NCBI RefSeq assembly: GCF_030704535.1
Contig: NC_081815.1
Span: forward strand, 4,350,501 to 4,414,500
DNA: 64,000 bases
Direction: 5' to 3'
Source: Vitis vinifera
Lineage: Eukaryota > Streptophyta > Magnoliopsida > Vitales > Vitaceae
The notes beneath the pieces are model-generated. The model was not told where the DNA came from, made no database searches, and saw only the letters and a list, made by a program, of their open reading frames with translations. This document shows positions 1 to 17,011 of this stretch, piece by piece. The position numbers and the translations under genes are program-made. Positions within the stretch are counted from its first letter, which is position 1. Each line of letters opens with the position of its first letter.

Positions 1-780
1 TAACTTTTAAAATATGAGAATTCAAAAAACATTTTTAAATTATGACATTAAGAAGAAATTCAATTAAAATTTATTTCTTAGAAAATAATATTTATAAAAT
101 TTTCTCTTTTAAAAAAATCTACCAATTCAAGATTCAATTAAAAATATCTCTTCAAATGATAATTTTCAATTAATCCCCTAAAAAAGTATTATTTTCATAA
201 TTTAAAAAAAAATGGTTGTGATATAAGATAGGTTTGAGATTTAAATGTATTTAGGGTTTGTTTGGTCGTGATTTAAAGAAATATTTTTAATTTTTTTAAT
301 ATTTAATTTTTATTATTATTTAAGTGTTAGAAATATTAAAAAAAAATTTAAAATCATAATTTTAATTATTTTTTTAAAATCATATAAAAGTGGATTAGCG
401 GCAATTTAATGTGATGAATGGGAGTATCAACTGCCTGCTACTAACAACAGGTCCCCCACAAACAAACTTTGTCTGATGAAAATATCTGGGAGATAGTGGG
501 TGGGACCCACTTTTTGAAAATTAAAATAATGAAAATATAATACAAAGCTACATGCAAACCCATTCGCCGCGGCTGACTTACAGTCCTTATTACCATTCTG
601 CCCTCCTGGCCTCTCCACGCTAATTAATTGCGCGTGTCCGGCCCCACAATTCGTTTCCCACTTTCCCAAATTTGACCCTCCACCTTGCCCACTTTCCGAA
701 ACGCGGCCTTATTCCAAAGAGTGATTTTACTGAGATGGCCCTGGCGGAATCTTCAAAGCCCACGCGCGCCTTAAGTTAAA
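1..780. other. AT-rich intergenic DNA upstream of the helicase gene
   Basis: No gene is supported here. Bases 1-400 are strongly AT-rich with long A and T runs. From about 550 the composition becomes more GC-rich, which fits a promoter-proximal region for the helicase gene. Short open frames in this stretch have no recognisable domain. Confidence 0.6.
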
Positions 781-918
781 CTTAAATGACAGTGGGGCTT
801 TGCAAGGCCTCCAACCCTCTGGGAAACCTCTCTTTTTTTCTCATTCACGTTCTCTCTCTAGACCCCCCTCGGTCTTTCTCACTCTTCTCGGAAAACGTGC
901 TTGAGTTGTGTCCACCTT

Positions 919-1173
919 CCTCTCTCTCTCTAGGGTTTTGTAGCTTTTTAATTTTTTTCCCCATGGGGTCTACATCACATCTCTCACCTGTATATTATCC
1001 AACTCAGCTCTGTTTTTGAATCAATCAAACTACTCAAACGGTTCATTTCCCATTTCTTTCACACTTTCTCCGTGCATTTCTGAAGCTTTACAGCGGTCTC
1101 TGGCCTAGGGTTTTACCCATTTCATCGCTGTTTGCTTCACCGAGGGTTGAGCTTTGGGAAGCTTTCATTAACG
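919..1173 (+). promoter_or_regulatory. Pyrimidine-rich 5' leader of the helicase gene
   Basis: A CT-repeat tract (about 919-931) runs directly into TAGGGTTTTG, and a second AGGGTTTT lies at 1107-1114. CT-rich patches and telo-box-like AGGGTTT motifs are common in leaders of plant housekeeping genes. The transcription start cannot be fixed from sequence alone. Confidence 0.4.
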
Positions 1174-6482
<5,309 letters not shown>

Positions 6483-7888
6483 ATGACTCATTTCATACTT
6501 TAAAGTGGCTATACTTAGCATTTGGTATAGAGTAGTTTTGACATATAAACAGCTGCTGAAGACTACAGGAAGTGAAAATAGTTCCAACTGTGGCTGTCCA
6601 CAAATACTTAAGCTTTACATGGTCTTTTGCCCTGATTAAACGCCATTGACTGTAGCTGTCTTTTTGTTAGTTGGTACATTCCTAGTATTTGATCATCTGT
6701 GGTTTATTCCTCTTGGGAGGAAATGAAGGTTGACCATTCCCTCTATGCAGGATGGTTGTCTTGTAATGAATATACTCTCATGTATATTTGTAAAGCTTCA
6801 AGATGAATCTTGAACCCAGGTGGGATATGGAATGTTGTTTTCATTCCTTCAATTATGTTATACTTTTGTTGTTCAGTACATTGCTTTTCTAATTTTATAC
6901 ACTCTGGTTCATGGTTGATTATTTAAAGCAAGAGTAGCCAGTGGTCTGCTATATTTTTTGGTCAGCTTCAGTTGGTAGTAGCCAATAGCAGGTTTTCTCG
7001 GCCCATAACTTCAAGAATGGAATCACTTGTTTGGGACGGGAATGATCATTGTCTGCTAAAACGATCTCCAGCAATAGTTTTTTAAAACAATTTTTTAAAA
7101 TAGTTTTATCATGTTTTGTAAAACAAAAATAGTAAAGTCAATTAAAATGTTATTAATCTATTTTTTTTATAAATAACTTTTATTTATTGTGTTTTATTTT
7201 TTATAATTCTCAGTATTTATGTAATTATTTTTTAAAATAAACAAAAACAATTAGAAATAATTAAAGAGATTTTTTTTTTAAAACAAAACACTCTATTTTT
7301 TATTTTTAAAAATGAAAAAAATGTTTTTTATTTTTTAATTATTGAAAGTGCTTTTCTGATTTTTTTTTTTTTAAATTTTAATGAAAAGAAAATTGTTTTT
7401 AAAAATAATTGCAAATTAGAGCTTATATTTTTTTACTTATGCTTTACATCTTCAACAAAAGTTTCTTAAATTCAGCTACAATTCCTCTTTTTGATTATGA
7501 AGTGTGATTGGATATTAATTTGGCATGAAATTTATAGGCATTCTTGTGGTGCATTTATACTAAATGGGAAATGAGAAGTTGGAATATAAATAAAGAGAAT
7601 TAGAATAATATATGGAAGAGACTAATCAAAATCCAAATAAAGTATTTTCATGCCCATTCTAGGAAGCGTTTTTAACTTAAAAAATGTTTTATAAAATTAA
7701 AAAAACACTTTTAAATATCTAAAAAATCACTTAGATTACATTTAGTTGATGTGGTATAATATAATAGGATATGTATATTTAAGGATATCATATCTATTAG
7801 ATAAAAATGCATATCATCGTATATGACTTCCTATAAGATATAATATCCTTGAATGTGCATGTTATATCCATAAGTTATTTTAAAGTAG

Positions 7889-8065
7889 GGTTATTTGATT
7901 AAAAGACCCATTAAAAACCTAATTTTGAAAATCTAACCATCTATCATCACATTTTGACAAAATATTTCCTTTAAAACCTACGTGTAAATACTGAAATAAT
8001 CAAGGGCATTTATGTAAAAAAAAAAATAGATTACTTTTTTAAAAAAATATGGAAAATGTTAAATT
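7889..8065. repeat. Dispersed AT-rich repeat, copy 1
   Basis: Starts TTATTTGATTAAAAGACCC, contains AATTTTGAAAATCTAACC, and continues through ACGTGTAAATACTGAAAT and AAGGGCATTTATGTAA. The same ordered blocks recur at about 8268-8450 and 44780-44990 with substitutions and small indels. Boundaries are approximate; no terminal repeats were resolved. Confidence 0.6.
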
Positions 8066-8267
8066 CATATGGTGATTATTTTATTTTTTTTAAACCAATT
8101 AATGATTTATAATAATATATGTGATGAGATATGTTATGTTATTGTTATATTTAATTTATAAGTTAAATAAAAAAAATATGAAATATATATTATTTTGAAC
8201 GTTTAAAATAAAAATTATATCATATTTTAATATTTTTTATTTAAAAAATAATAGTTAAAAGAAAATG

Positions 8268-8450
8268 TTATTTGATTAAAAGCATCATTAAAACCCAATT
8301 TTATAAATCTAATCCTTTCTCTTTTTTTGACCTAATTTTGATAAAAATATAATAATTATTTTTTTAATAAAAATAATTATTTCTATTAAATTATAGTGTA
8401 AATATTTGAAATAATTAAGGAGATTTATGTAAGTTGAAAAAAAAAATTTC
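8268..8450. repeat. Dispersed AT-rich repeat, copy 2
   Basis: Begins TTATTTGATTAAAAGCATC and retains the blocks TAAATCTAATCC, GTGTAAATATTTGAAAT and GGAGATTTATGTAA in the same order and spacing as copy 1. It lies directly upstream of the Alba gene, so it may form part of that gene's promoter region. Confidence 0.55.
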
Positions 8451-8592
8451 TTAAAATGAAATTTTTTAACACAAATAAAAAGCGTAGGCTGGTGTAAATA
8501 AGAAAACAGAGGCTTAACATACCCTCTTGCGAGCAGGTGTCCGTTTCTCTGTGCCTCTTCTTTCACTCTCATCATTATCTCATCTTCGACGA

Positions 8593-8610
8593 GGGTTAGG
8601 GTTAGGGTTT
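8593..8610 (+). promoter_or_regulatory. Triple telo-box in the Alba gene leader
   Basis: Two perfect GGGTTA units followed by GGGTTT lie 18 bp before the start codon at 8628. Telo-boxes (AAACCCTAA on the other strand) are established promoter/leader elements of plant genes for ribosomal and translation-related proteins. Function here is inferred from position. Confidence 0.6.
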
Positions 8611-8627
8611 GTGGGTTTGTTTAAGCT

Positions 8628-11600
8628 ATGGAAGAAATCACAGAGGGAGTGAACAGCATGAACATTGCAGATTCTCACAAGAAGAATCGGATTCAGGTCT
8701 CTAACACCAAGAAGCCCTTGTTTTTCTATGTTAATCTCGCCAAGGTATGTATTCATTTACTTTTTCAATTTCGTTTGCTTATCTATGTTTTGTCATATGC
8801 TCTGTTTGGTTGCTGAGATACTGGTAGGGAAAAAGAAAATGAATTGAAAGTTTAAATCTTGGATTGCTTTGGACTCCGATGATAGAAATTAAAATTACCC
8901 CACTAGGTTGTGCCAGGGCTGAACCTTTTTTAAAAGCACGAGGCTCCAGATCTTGCTTTTCTTTATTTCCTCTGCTTTTTATCAGTTTTCGTGGAAACCA
9001 AACATAGGGTTAAAGATTCGTGTTCGTATCTCTGGGTTGGACGTTTTGGGATCTGGGGTTCAGGTGTTCTGTATGGGTCTCGAATATGCCTTAATTACCT
9101 GAGTTTTTTGTTCTGTTTATATTATTAGGTAGCCCGAGTTTTTCATCTGTTATATTATTGTAATGTTGGTTTGCAGAGGTACATGCAGCAGCACAACGAG
9201 GTGGAGCTCTCTGCCCTGGGAATGGGTATTCTTTAACTTCTCTACATATTCATAATTTTCTGCACGATGTTAATTTCATAAATTCCTTTGCCTTTTCATG
9301 CCTCTCCATATTTGTGGCCTTGAATGTCAAATGATTTATAATTCTTCATTTCATTAGCAATCAAATGTATGGTATGACTTTTGGGTTGTGATGTTCATAG
9401 TATTGAGGTGCCTTGCACTATTTTGGAAAGCAACGCCATCATGTCTGTGTTCCTTTAAGCTAAATTAGGGCAAAACAATTTCTTGGCCCTTCGGTTTCTT
9501 GGCTTCCCAGCATCCAAACAGTAAAAGATAGAGACTTATCTTTGCCACTTTTATTCTTCAAAATTTTGACTGAACATTTAAACTTTCTCATTGCATCATT
9601 TTTTGTTGGAAGCTTTCATAAAATGCTTGGAGTCTTGATTGCTTTGTTACCCTAGATGTGACCCTAGAGATAACTGATTGTGTTGGGTACCATCTGCAAT
9701 TTGTTGTGCTACTGCTATATTTGTACTTTTGTATCACATGGTGCTTGTGGATGTTTTATGATTCCATGTGGAGCATATGATTGTATTTTGATGTGAACTT
9801 TTAGTGGGTTGTTATCTCTTGGTTGCCCACGTTCTACGTACTTAACAGTCTAGTTCTATTTCCATTTGTTGCTATCCCCAAAATGCAAATTTATGTGTAT
9901 TGTAAATTATTTTCTTTATAATTGGTAACATTTATGTCCTTCTGGACTTCTTCTTTTACATGGTTATGAAAATGGAAGTGTTTCTCTGTATGGATGATTG
10001 GGTGGATTGATTTTGAAACTTGTTTCATTGGGCCAAGCTCAATCTTCCAAGTTCATTTGCCTGCCGCTTTTGTTTATTTATTTGTTTTAGTGGCGGTGGG
10101 GGGTTTGATTTGTGAGGGGTATAGCATTACTTAGATTCTTAAGGATAGGTGGTTGTCTATTGAATAAATGGAATGACATAAATTCTTAATGATGGATTTT
10201 CCTTCTTCTTCATATAATTCAGGTAGAAATTTATGACTAGCTGGTATATTTAGTATTGAGGTTGGTTTTACTCCTTTATGTCATAGTTCTTCCCCTGGTC
10301 TCTGACATTTAGGTGTCCTTTCTTACCTTGATTTCTTTTCTTTTACTAGTAAAGCAGTTCTTTGTGTTATTGTGAATGGGTTTGTTCCTCTTATGTCTTA
10401 TGCTAATTCACTTGAATATCTTTGTCTTACCACCTAGCATGCATGCTCAGGCTTTTCATTTAGCGGTTCTGTGTTATTTTTTTATTTTTTTATTTTTGAT
10501 AGGTAATCTAGCGGTTCTGTGTTATTGTGAATGGATTTGTCCTTCTTCAGTCTTATGGTAATCCACTTGAATATCTTTGTCTTACCACCTAGCATGCATG
10601 TTTAGGCTTTTCATCTGGGTCATTTGGATACAATCTTCAATAGGTCTTATGTGGTTATCATGTAGATGAGCTATTTATCTTTTATGTATGATCTTAATTT
10701 TTATGTTAACATAGCTTTATTTGTGTGCATTTTAGTCACTTTCTTTTTCAATTTCTCAATGTAATTGTGAGATCTGTTTTTGTACTTTGCATGTACTATA
10801 TGTTGAATTTCTATGTTATGGGATGTCTACTGTTAGCCTGCATTCCATACTAGAGTATTCCATAGTGTTTGCAAATTGTGTTGTGGATTTAGTGTTGTAT
10901 ATTATAAATAATTTTCTCTTAATTTTTGGTCCAATCTTGGACTAGGTTGATGCACATCTGATATTGCTCCTAGATACACAAAATATCTTCTTCTTCTTCT
11001 TCTTTCTTTTTATTATTATTATAATCCCTAATTGAATAGTTGGAATTTCCTTCCATGTGGAATATTTGTATGCAACTGTTGTACACTGGCATGTATCACA
11101 GATTTTGTGGGAATGGGGGTATAATTGGTATTCCATTGCCTCAGACAAACTTCATGCCATGTATTATATTATTTTATTTCTTTTCAAAAGAAAAAATATT
11201 GTACTCTTTATGTGGATCTGATCAATGATCTTAGCAGTTTCTTGTGGCAGTCCTAGTGACTGATGTGTAATCTCTCATATCTGCAGCTATTGCTACTGTT
11301 GTTACCATTGCTGAAATTCTGAAAAACAATGGATTGGCTGTCGAGAAAAGTAAGTTCTGTTCTGCTTTTTTCTTTCATATTTTAAGCTAACTGTTTAATC
11401 TTTGATTTTGTGAAATTTAATGGTTACACCATGCAGAGATCATGACATCTACTGTTGATATGAAGGATGAATCAAGAGGTCGACCCATCCAAAAAGCCAA
11501 GGTGAGTTTGGAATGTAACATATGTTTGTGCTTCCTGTATGACATTATTTAGAAACATCTGCAATGGGGTCCATTGGCTTGAGGCCTCTCTTCATTTTAT

Positions 11601-11879
11601 TTGATTTTTTTTAATAATTATGTCTCTATGGCAGGTGCTTTTTTTTTTCTGTTCTTTTTTTTTTCTTTTACAGAATGTTTTATTTATACAAATTTGCATT
11701 TTTTAGTCATTGTGAGGATGAAATGTACTTTCAATCTCTGTGAGTGTTTGATAACCTTGGTTTGGTATATTGTTTCTCAGATCGAGATATTGCTGGGGAA
11801 GACTGAAAACTTTGACGAACTGATGGCAGCTGCAGCAGAAGAGAGGGAGGCTGGGGATGTTGAAGAGCAGCAGAGTTGA
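8628..11879 (+). CDS. Alba DNA/RNA-binding domain protein (short plant type)
   Basis: Five coding exons, 8628-8744, 9177-9225, 11287-11349, 11437-11501 and 11781-11879, join in phase to 130 aa. The protein has the Alba fold signature: KKPLFFYVNLAKRYM near residues 28-42, ELSALGMAIATVVTIAEILKN-like helix 49-69, and RPIQKAKIEILLGKTENFDEL toward the end, followed by an acidic Glu/Gln tail. Plant Alba proteins bind RNA and DNA, including R-loops, and occur in nucleus and cytoplasm; this short form resembles the single-domain group without RGG repeats. The ATG is the first in the reading frame after the telo-box leader. Intron 2 is 2.06 kb and carries a local duplication. All introns are GT-AG. 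Nothing suggests it is broken. Confidence 0.92.
10361..10614. repeat. Local duplication inside Alba intron 2
   Basis: A block of about 100 bp (10361-10460, from TGTGTTATTGTGAATGGGTT through ACCACCTAGCATGCATG and AGGCTTTTCAT) is repeated at about 10516-10614. The copies are separated by a T-rich spacer that itself repeats TAGCGGTTCTGTGTTATT. They differ at a few positions. Confidence 0.75.
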
Positions 11880-13134
11880 GAGGATGTTGTTTCCTTAGCA
11901 TCTAGTTTGTGGTTCTTAAGTGTGCTGGTACTGGTAAAGCAGGGTACTCAGTCAATTTCAATGTTTGTAGACAGATTAAGGTATTCAGTCTGGGATTAGC
12001 TTGCTAGCTGTGAAATATTCTGTTAGGAGAGTAGATCTGCAGTTTTCCATTCAAAATTCAATTTTGTTTGATTTTTTATTTTATTTTTTTTTTATTTTTA
12101 ACTTGATGTTTTTATTTGAACACTTGGATGTGATGTTTTGGAATATGTATGAATCGATGCTTACTGATCCTTGTTTTTTTTTTTAAATATTAATTTTATT
12201 TTAGTCTTTTATTGGATTAAGAAAAGCTGTTATATACTTGTAACCCTTCTGCTTTAAGAACCTTGTAGTATAGCATAAGGGTGATTCCTTCATTCTAAAC
12301 TTTACTATCCCAATTTTGATAAATAAATAAATGAATATCTATTTCTGGGATTAAACCTTTGATCTTTTGGCGCATGTTTTTGGAAGTCTAGGTTGGCCAC
12401 ATTGTAGTTTTGCAGGAGCTTATTTGTCCTGGGTGTGTTGGTTTGGTTTTGAACCTTGAGATAAGCAGAATACATTTCCACCTTCAAGCTTATAAATACT
12501 ACTTAAAAACAGTATCCTTGCATGTAAAATTGATAGGAAGGATTAATGTATGATTGAAAATTTTGTTAATAGTAGTCAAGCTGTCCTTAAATTAGATCCC
12601 AGTCTTTCTTATTCTGCATTCAGAATATCATGAGCTAATCCCAAACTATAGAACCTGCAGAATGGAACAAAATTCTTATGCCAAGGTGCCTCTTTTGACC
12701 CTTGGATGATTGAATTAAGCCTAGTAAATAAAAGCTAATATTGGTTAACTACTTACGTGGTTTCACGCTAGTAACGGCACTCCAGAATTGCATTTTCGTT
12801 GCCAGCCGCCCACCAATCAGTCGATGAGCATGACAGTCTACAAATCATCTTACAAACTTATCCTCTCTAAAATAATAAAAAATAAAAAAATAAAATGCAT
12901 CGAACTAATGGCACTTGAATGCCCAAATCCCACTTCATGTCTCATCCCATAAACAAGGATGTTTAGGCCAAAGCCTAAATTAAAATGAAAAACATAAGGA
13001 TGCAATGGATTGAACAAATGCCCCCATCAGCGTGTCTTGGTTTTGCCCTTTTCTGACCAAAGGGGCTGAGTATGTACGCAAAACCATTTATTCCATTGAA
13101 TATAAATTTCAATTTTTTACTCCTCGAAAATGCA
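11880..13134. other. Convergent intergenic region between Alba and BT1 genes
   Basis: Holds the Alba 3' UTR (to about 12250) and, on the other strand, the 3' UTR of the carrier gene. Contains T-rich tracts near 12070-12110 and 12170-12200. No additional gene is supported. Confidence 0.55.
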
Positions 13135-16100
13135 CTATCGATCATCTTCTTTCTCGATCAGGATTCTCTTGCATGCCTCGTAGCACATAAAAGAAATCCC
13201 AGCAGCAGGTACCAGTTTCATGCAGCTTGGGCCCAACCCTCTATACAGACCAGGGAGCCCTTCCGTTTCAAGTATGCTTGCAAGAGCATGTAGTACGTTC
13301 TGGTACTGTCTCCCATTGAGAGCTCCAGCCTGCATGTGCTTTCGAGCAACCTCAAGTGGGAAAGTTGCACTGCTTGAAATAGCACCAGCTGCTGATCCAA
13401 TTAAGAGGGTCATCATGTTTCCAATTTCCTCCTGATTAAAAGCTTTCTTGTAAGATCTCCGCAATGTATCATAGGCAAAGTAATTGGTCGCAGCATATGG
13501 GATTACTCCAATTAGACTGGGGGTCAGGCCTCTGTAAAGTTCTGCCGGTCCCTCATCTCTCATGATCGTAAGGAATGCATCTAAAAGATTTTTGTATACA
13601 CCTCTCTGCAATCAGACAAATCAGCAAGTAATGAGACAAATGAGCTTTGAAGAAGATGCTTTGGTGCTTAACATTCCCTAGACCATTTATGAGATTTGAG
13701 TTTCACCTGCACGGTTAGTCTGGTTTTGAGTAACTCAAGTGGGTACATACATAAAGTAGAGCTAACTCCAGCAATGGCACCTGCAATAGGTGATGCAGGA
13801 AAAGGAAGTTTAGGCTGTTCCCCAGGGTTAGGCGTCAAGTGCTTCTTCACTGTATCATAAGCAAATAACTGTAGGAAGGTTCTATTAGTAAATATAAGAG
13901 TGCAACAATGCATTGAAGCCAATGTAGATTATATCAGATCCCACAACAAAGGAAATGTGATTCTGTTGAATGTGAAGGTAGGTTTGGTTGGAAGTTTAAT
14001 TGTATAAAATGTAAAAGCCTACGAATAGCAAATGTTCAAATCACATAATGCATGAAAAATGGTTATGAGTAACAAATGTATTGTGCCATACATATATTGC
14101 TAACAGAAAACATTCTACTGAGAAATCAGTCATTGCAACCATCATATCTTCTCTGTTTAGAACATCTTCCAAGGACTTTAGTAGCTGTGTTTGAAAAGAT
14201 TATTGATGAAAACTCTACTAGGATACTAGGATCTAAGAACTTTGTTTGGTAATCTTTTCCAAAGTGTATTATTGAAGTACACATAATTGGAGCCCCACCC
14301 AGTATGAACCAAAAAGGCTCCTACCTATCCATGTATCTAAACAAACAAAACTCACACACAGATCTATAACTAGGCTACCTAACTCTTTGAAAACAGGGAA
14401 CCACTATCATTAATGATCACACATTTTTCACGTCTATAACTAGGCTACCAATCTCTATGAAAATAAAGACCATTTCATTCCTCCCACACATTTGAGGATC
14501 TGAATCATTCAATGAAGTGGTAGATGATTGTCAACCAGTTAATTTGCCTCTCTGCAGAACAAAATTGAACCAAAATATAATGAAACCAAACAGCAGCAAA
14601 GAGAAGAAGATGAAGATGAATGAGAAGGCATCAGGTAAGTGGGGGTTTATAAAGAGTTCTCTTGAATGAACAAATAAAATTTGAAAATATTATTTGTTTC
14701 CTGATAAAAAATAAGGATAAATGAGTTGAGGAGACAGATGAAGACACATAAAGTTTATGAAGCATGATATCCTTCTAGGTAACAACTGTAAATGACAAAA
14801 CCATATGAATTATAAATTACATGGAAAAACCTCAATATGTCAGGTATGAAGAGAACAATAAAGCAAAACTTGCAGGTACTAGCTTATTCCATGAGAAGTC
14901 TATTGAGGCATACGAGGGTGATCTAGATCAAAAAGATTTCGGATCACGTGTCAGTGGTAGAGTCGGATGACGAAACCTTTTGCATACCATATTATACTGG
15001 TAGCTTTTAGAGAAGTGTTCCAAATTTCCAATTGTGAATTATTTGTCAGTTAAACCATATTTCCTGTTGAAATTTCAAAACTCCAACCCCCAGTCTTAAA
15101 TATTCCATTGTCAATGCATTAATAACCGGTAATGATATCTTCGTGTTAAAAAGTATAATATAAAAGAATGAAATAAATATGAAAATCACTTAGATAAATT
15201 TCATATTGGGAAAAGCACGTAAATATAACCACTTGATTTATGGTCACATTAGTCATCCTATTCTTTTCACTAGATTATTAGTTAAAATAATTGATTTTGA
15301 AAACCCAGATATTAGATAAACGAGAAGTGGTGAAGATGCCTAGAACAGGAACGGATACAGTTTAGCTTTCTAGCAACTATGGATATTTATGTTCATTGTT
15401 TCATTTGTCTTCAATTATACTGTGCAGTTATTGAAACTTTGAGCCATCTATCAATGTCATTTTGGTGGTCATAGTAACCGGTACTTTTAGCAGAACCTGT
15501 CTTACTATTCAAATTGAAACCAAGAGATACTTTTCCAAATTGGAACTTACCGTAGAACTTTCAGACTGAAATTTCCATTCTTATTGTAAAATGCGATAAC
15601 TTATGAGGGGAAAAAGCAGGGATTCCCTGAGTAAAGGTTCTGTGCCACAGGATTAAGTGATCATCAGCAGACAATCTCAGAGCAATAATATACCAATGAA
15701 CATCAATTACTAGTTTGGTTCTATGCTCAACCGCATTGGACACACTCACACACATGCTAAAAACCAGTAAATTGGGGCATCAAATAGTCAGTTTCAAAAA
15801 TAAAAAAGGGTCCACTTTCTTGGGAAGAATCACAGTTTAGCTAATCTAGCAGGCATATCTTAACAAACACTTGGTTTTGGTGGACCATAAATCACCATGG
15901 TTTATGATATAAATGACAAAGAATTAAGTACAAAGCCAAACATATTAACAGCCACAACTCAAATGAAATTCATCAACTGGAAAGCAGTTCCTGATATAAA
16001 TGACAAAGAAAAAAACACATTATTACAAAGTGAAACTATAAACTCAAATGATAAAGAGGGTCATTTCCTAAATCAATAGTTTCGAGAACCAATTTTCCTA

Positions 16101-17011
16101 TGGAAGCACACAAACAAGAACATAGACAACCAACATACACAAACAAGAAGGATATCAATAAACCAATATACAAAATTCTAACAGAAAGAACATAGATGTA
16201 TTGTCACAGCAATCACAAACCAATAACCAAAACCATATCTATCTGCATTGTCAGAACAATTAGAAACCAATAACAAAAATCATTTCTATCTGTCATTGCT
16301 CAATCGAATAACCAGGAAGCTAATATCCAAACCAAGCAATCAACCCACAAACACTAAAATCAACGACAATAGGAAACAATTTAGAACTTTTACAAAAAAT
16401 AAAATTCCAAGTAGAAAACATGGAACAAGTAAAATGCACACCTCAATGGCCTTGCTGGGCGCAACACGGATAACATTAACGAAATTACCCCTGAACAGGC
16501 CCTTCCATCCATCATTCTTCATGATATTCTGAAACACTTCACCTGTTGAGTTTCCACAACTCCCTACCATTAAATGAGTCCTTATAGTCTCTAATGGAGC
16601 AACGGCCGTCCTCGACACCCCACCCGCAATTGCCCCACTGATCAACCTCCTTAGAGACGGATTCCCAATCTTAATCTTCAATTTCACAGCACCCCTCTTC
16701 TTCTTCTTCTTCTTCTTCACTATCTCCTCCTCTGCAATCTCACCCACTCCCAACTCTGGAACCTCAACAATCTTATACCCAGATTCCTGCACCAAGGCAT
16801 ACTTGGTGTACATGTTAGCAAATGGAGGCTTTGAGCCATTGTCATGAGAATTGGGAGAAATCCCAAACCCCATTCCCGCCTGACCCACACTTGCGAATAA
16901 GCCACCAGGGTGAAAACAATTCTCCTGGGGACTCCACTGGAACCCAAGTCCAGAAGTGGAGAATAACACATCCCCATTGCGTTCAACTCCCTGCAATCCT
17001 CTCCCACCCAT
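13135..17011 (-). CDS. Brittle1-type adenine nucleotide transporter (mitochondrial carrier family)
   Basis: Three coding exons on the minus strand, 17011-16442, 13868-13707 and 13605-13135, give 400 aa; intron 1 is 2.57 kb. The three repeats of the mitochondrial carrier family are all present, each with the P-x-[DE]-x-x-[KR] signature: PLETIR, PLELLK and PLEVAR. The N-terminal ~115 residues form the long Gly/Ser-rich and then Lys-rich extension (a run of seven lysines) typical of BT1 proteins, which in eudicots are plastid and/or mitochondrial exporters or exchangers of adenine nucleotides. Start 17011 is the ATG that opens this extension; length matches the family (about 390-430 aa). The closest relative I recognise is the Arabidopsis BT1/SHS1 type (At4g32400). 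No defects seen. Confidence 0.92.

Larger units (their letters stand above)
6483..8592. other. Helicase 3' UTR and AT-rich intergenic DNA with repeats
   Basis: The first 350-400 bases downstream of the stop are probably the helicase 3' UTR. From about 7060 the sequence turns into very AT-rich dispersed-repeat DNA (A/T runs, short aaacaatttt-like motifs). Two copies of a repeat described separately start near 7889 and 8268. No coding gene is seen. Confidence 0.5.

Noticed and set aside
1132-1173. Helicase N-terminal extension from 1132
   Set aside because: 1132 is a TTG codon. The family start is the ATG at 1174 (or 1180).
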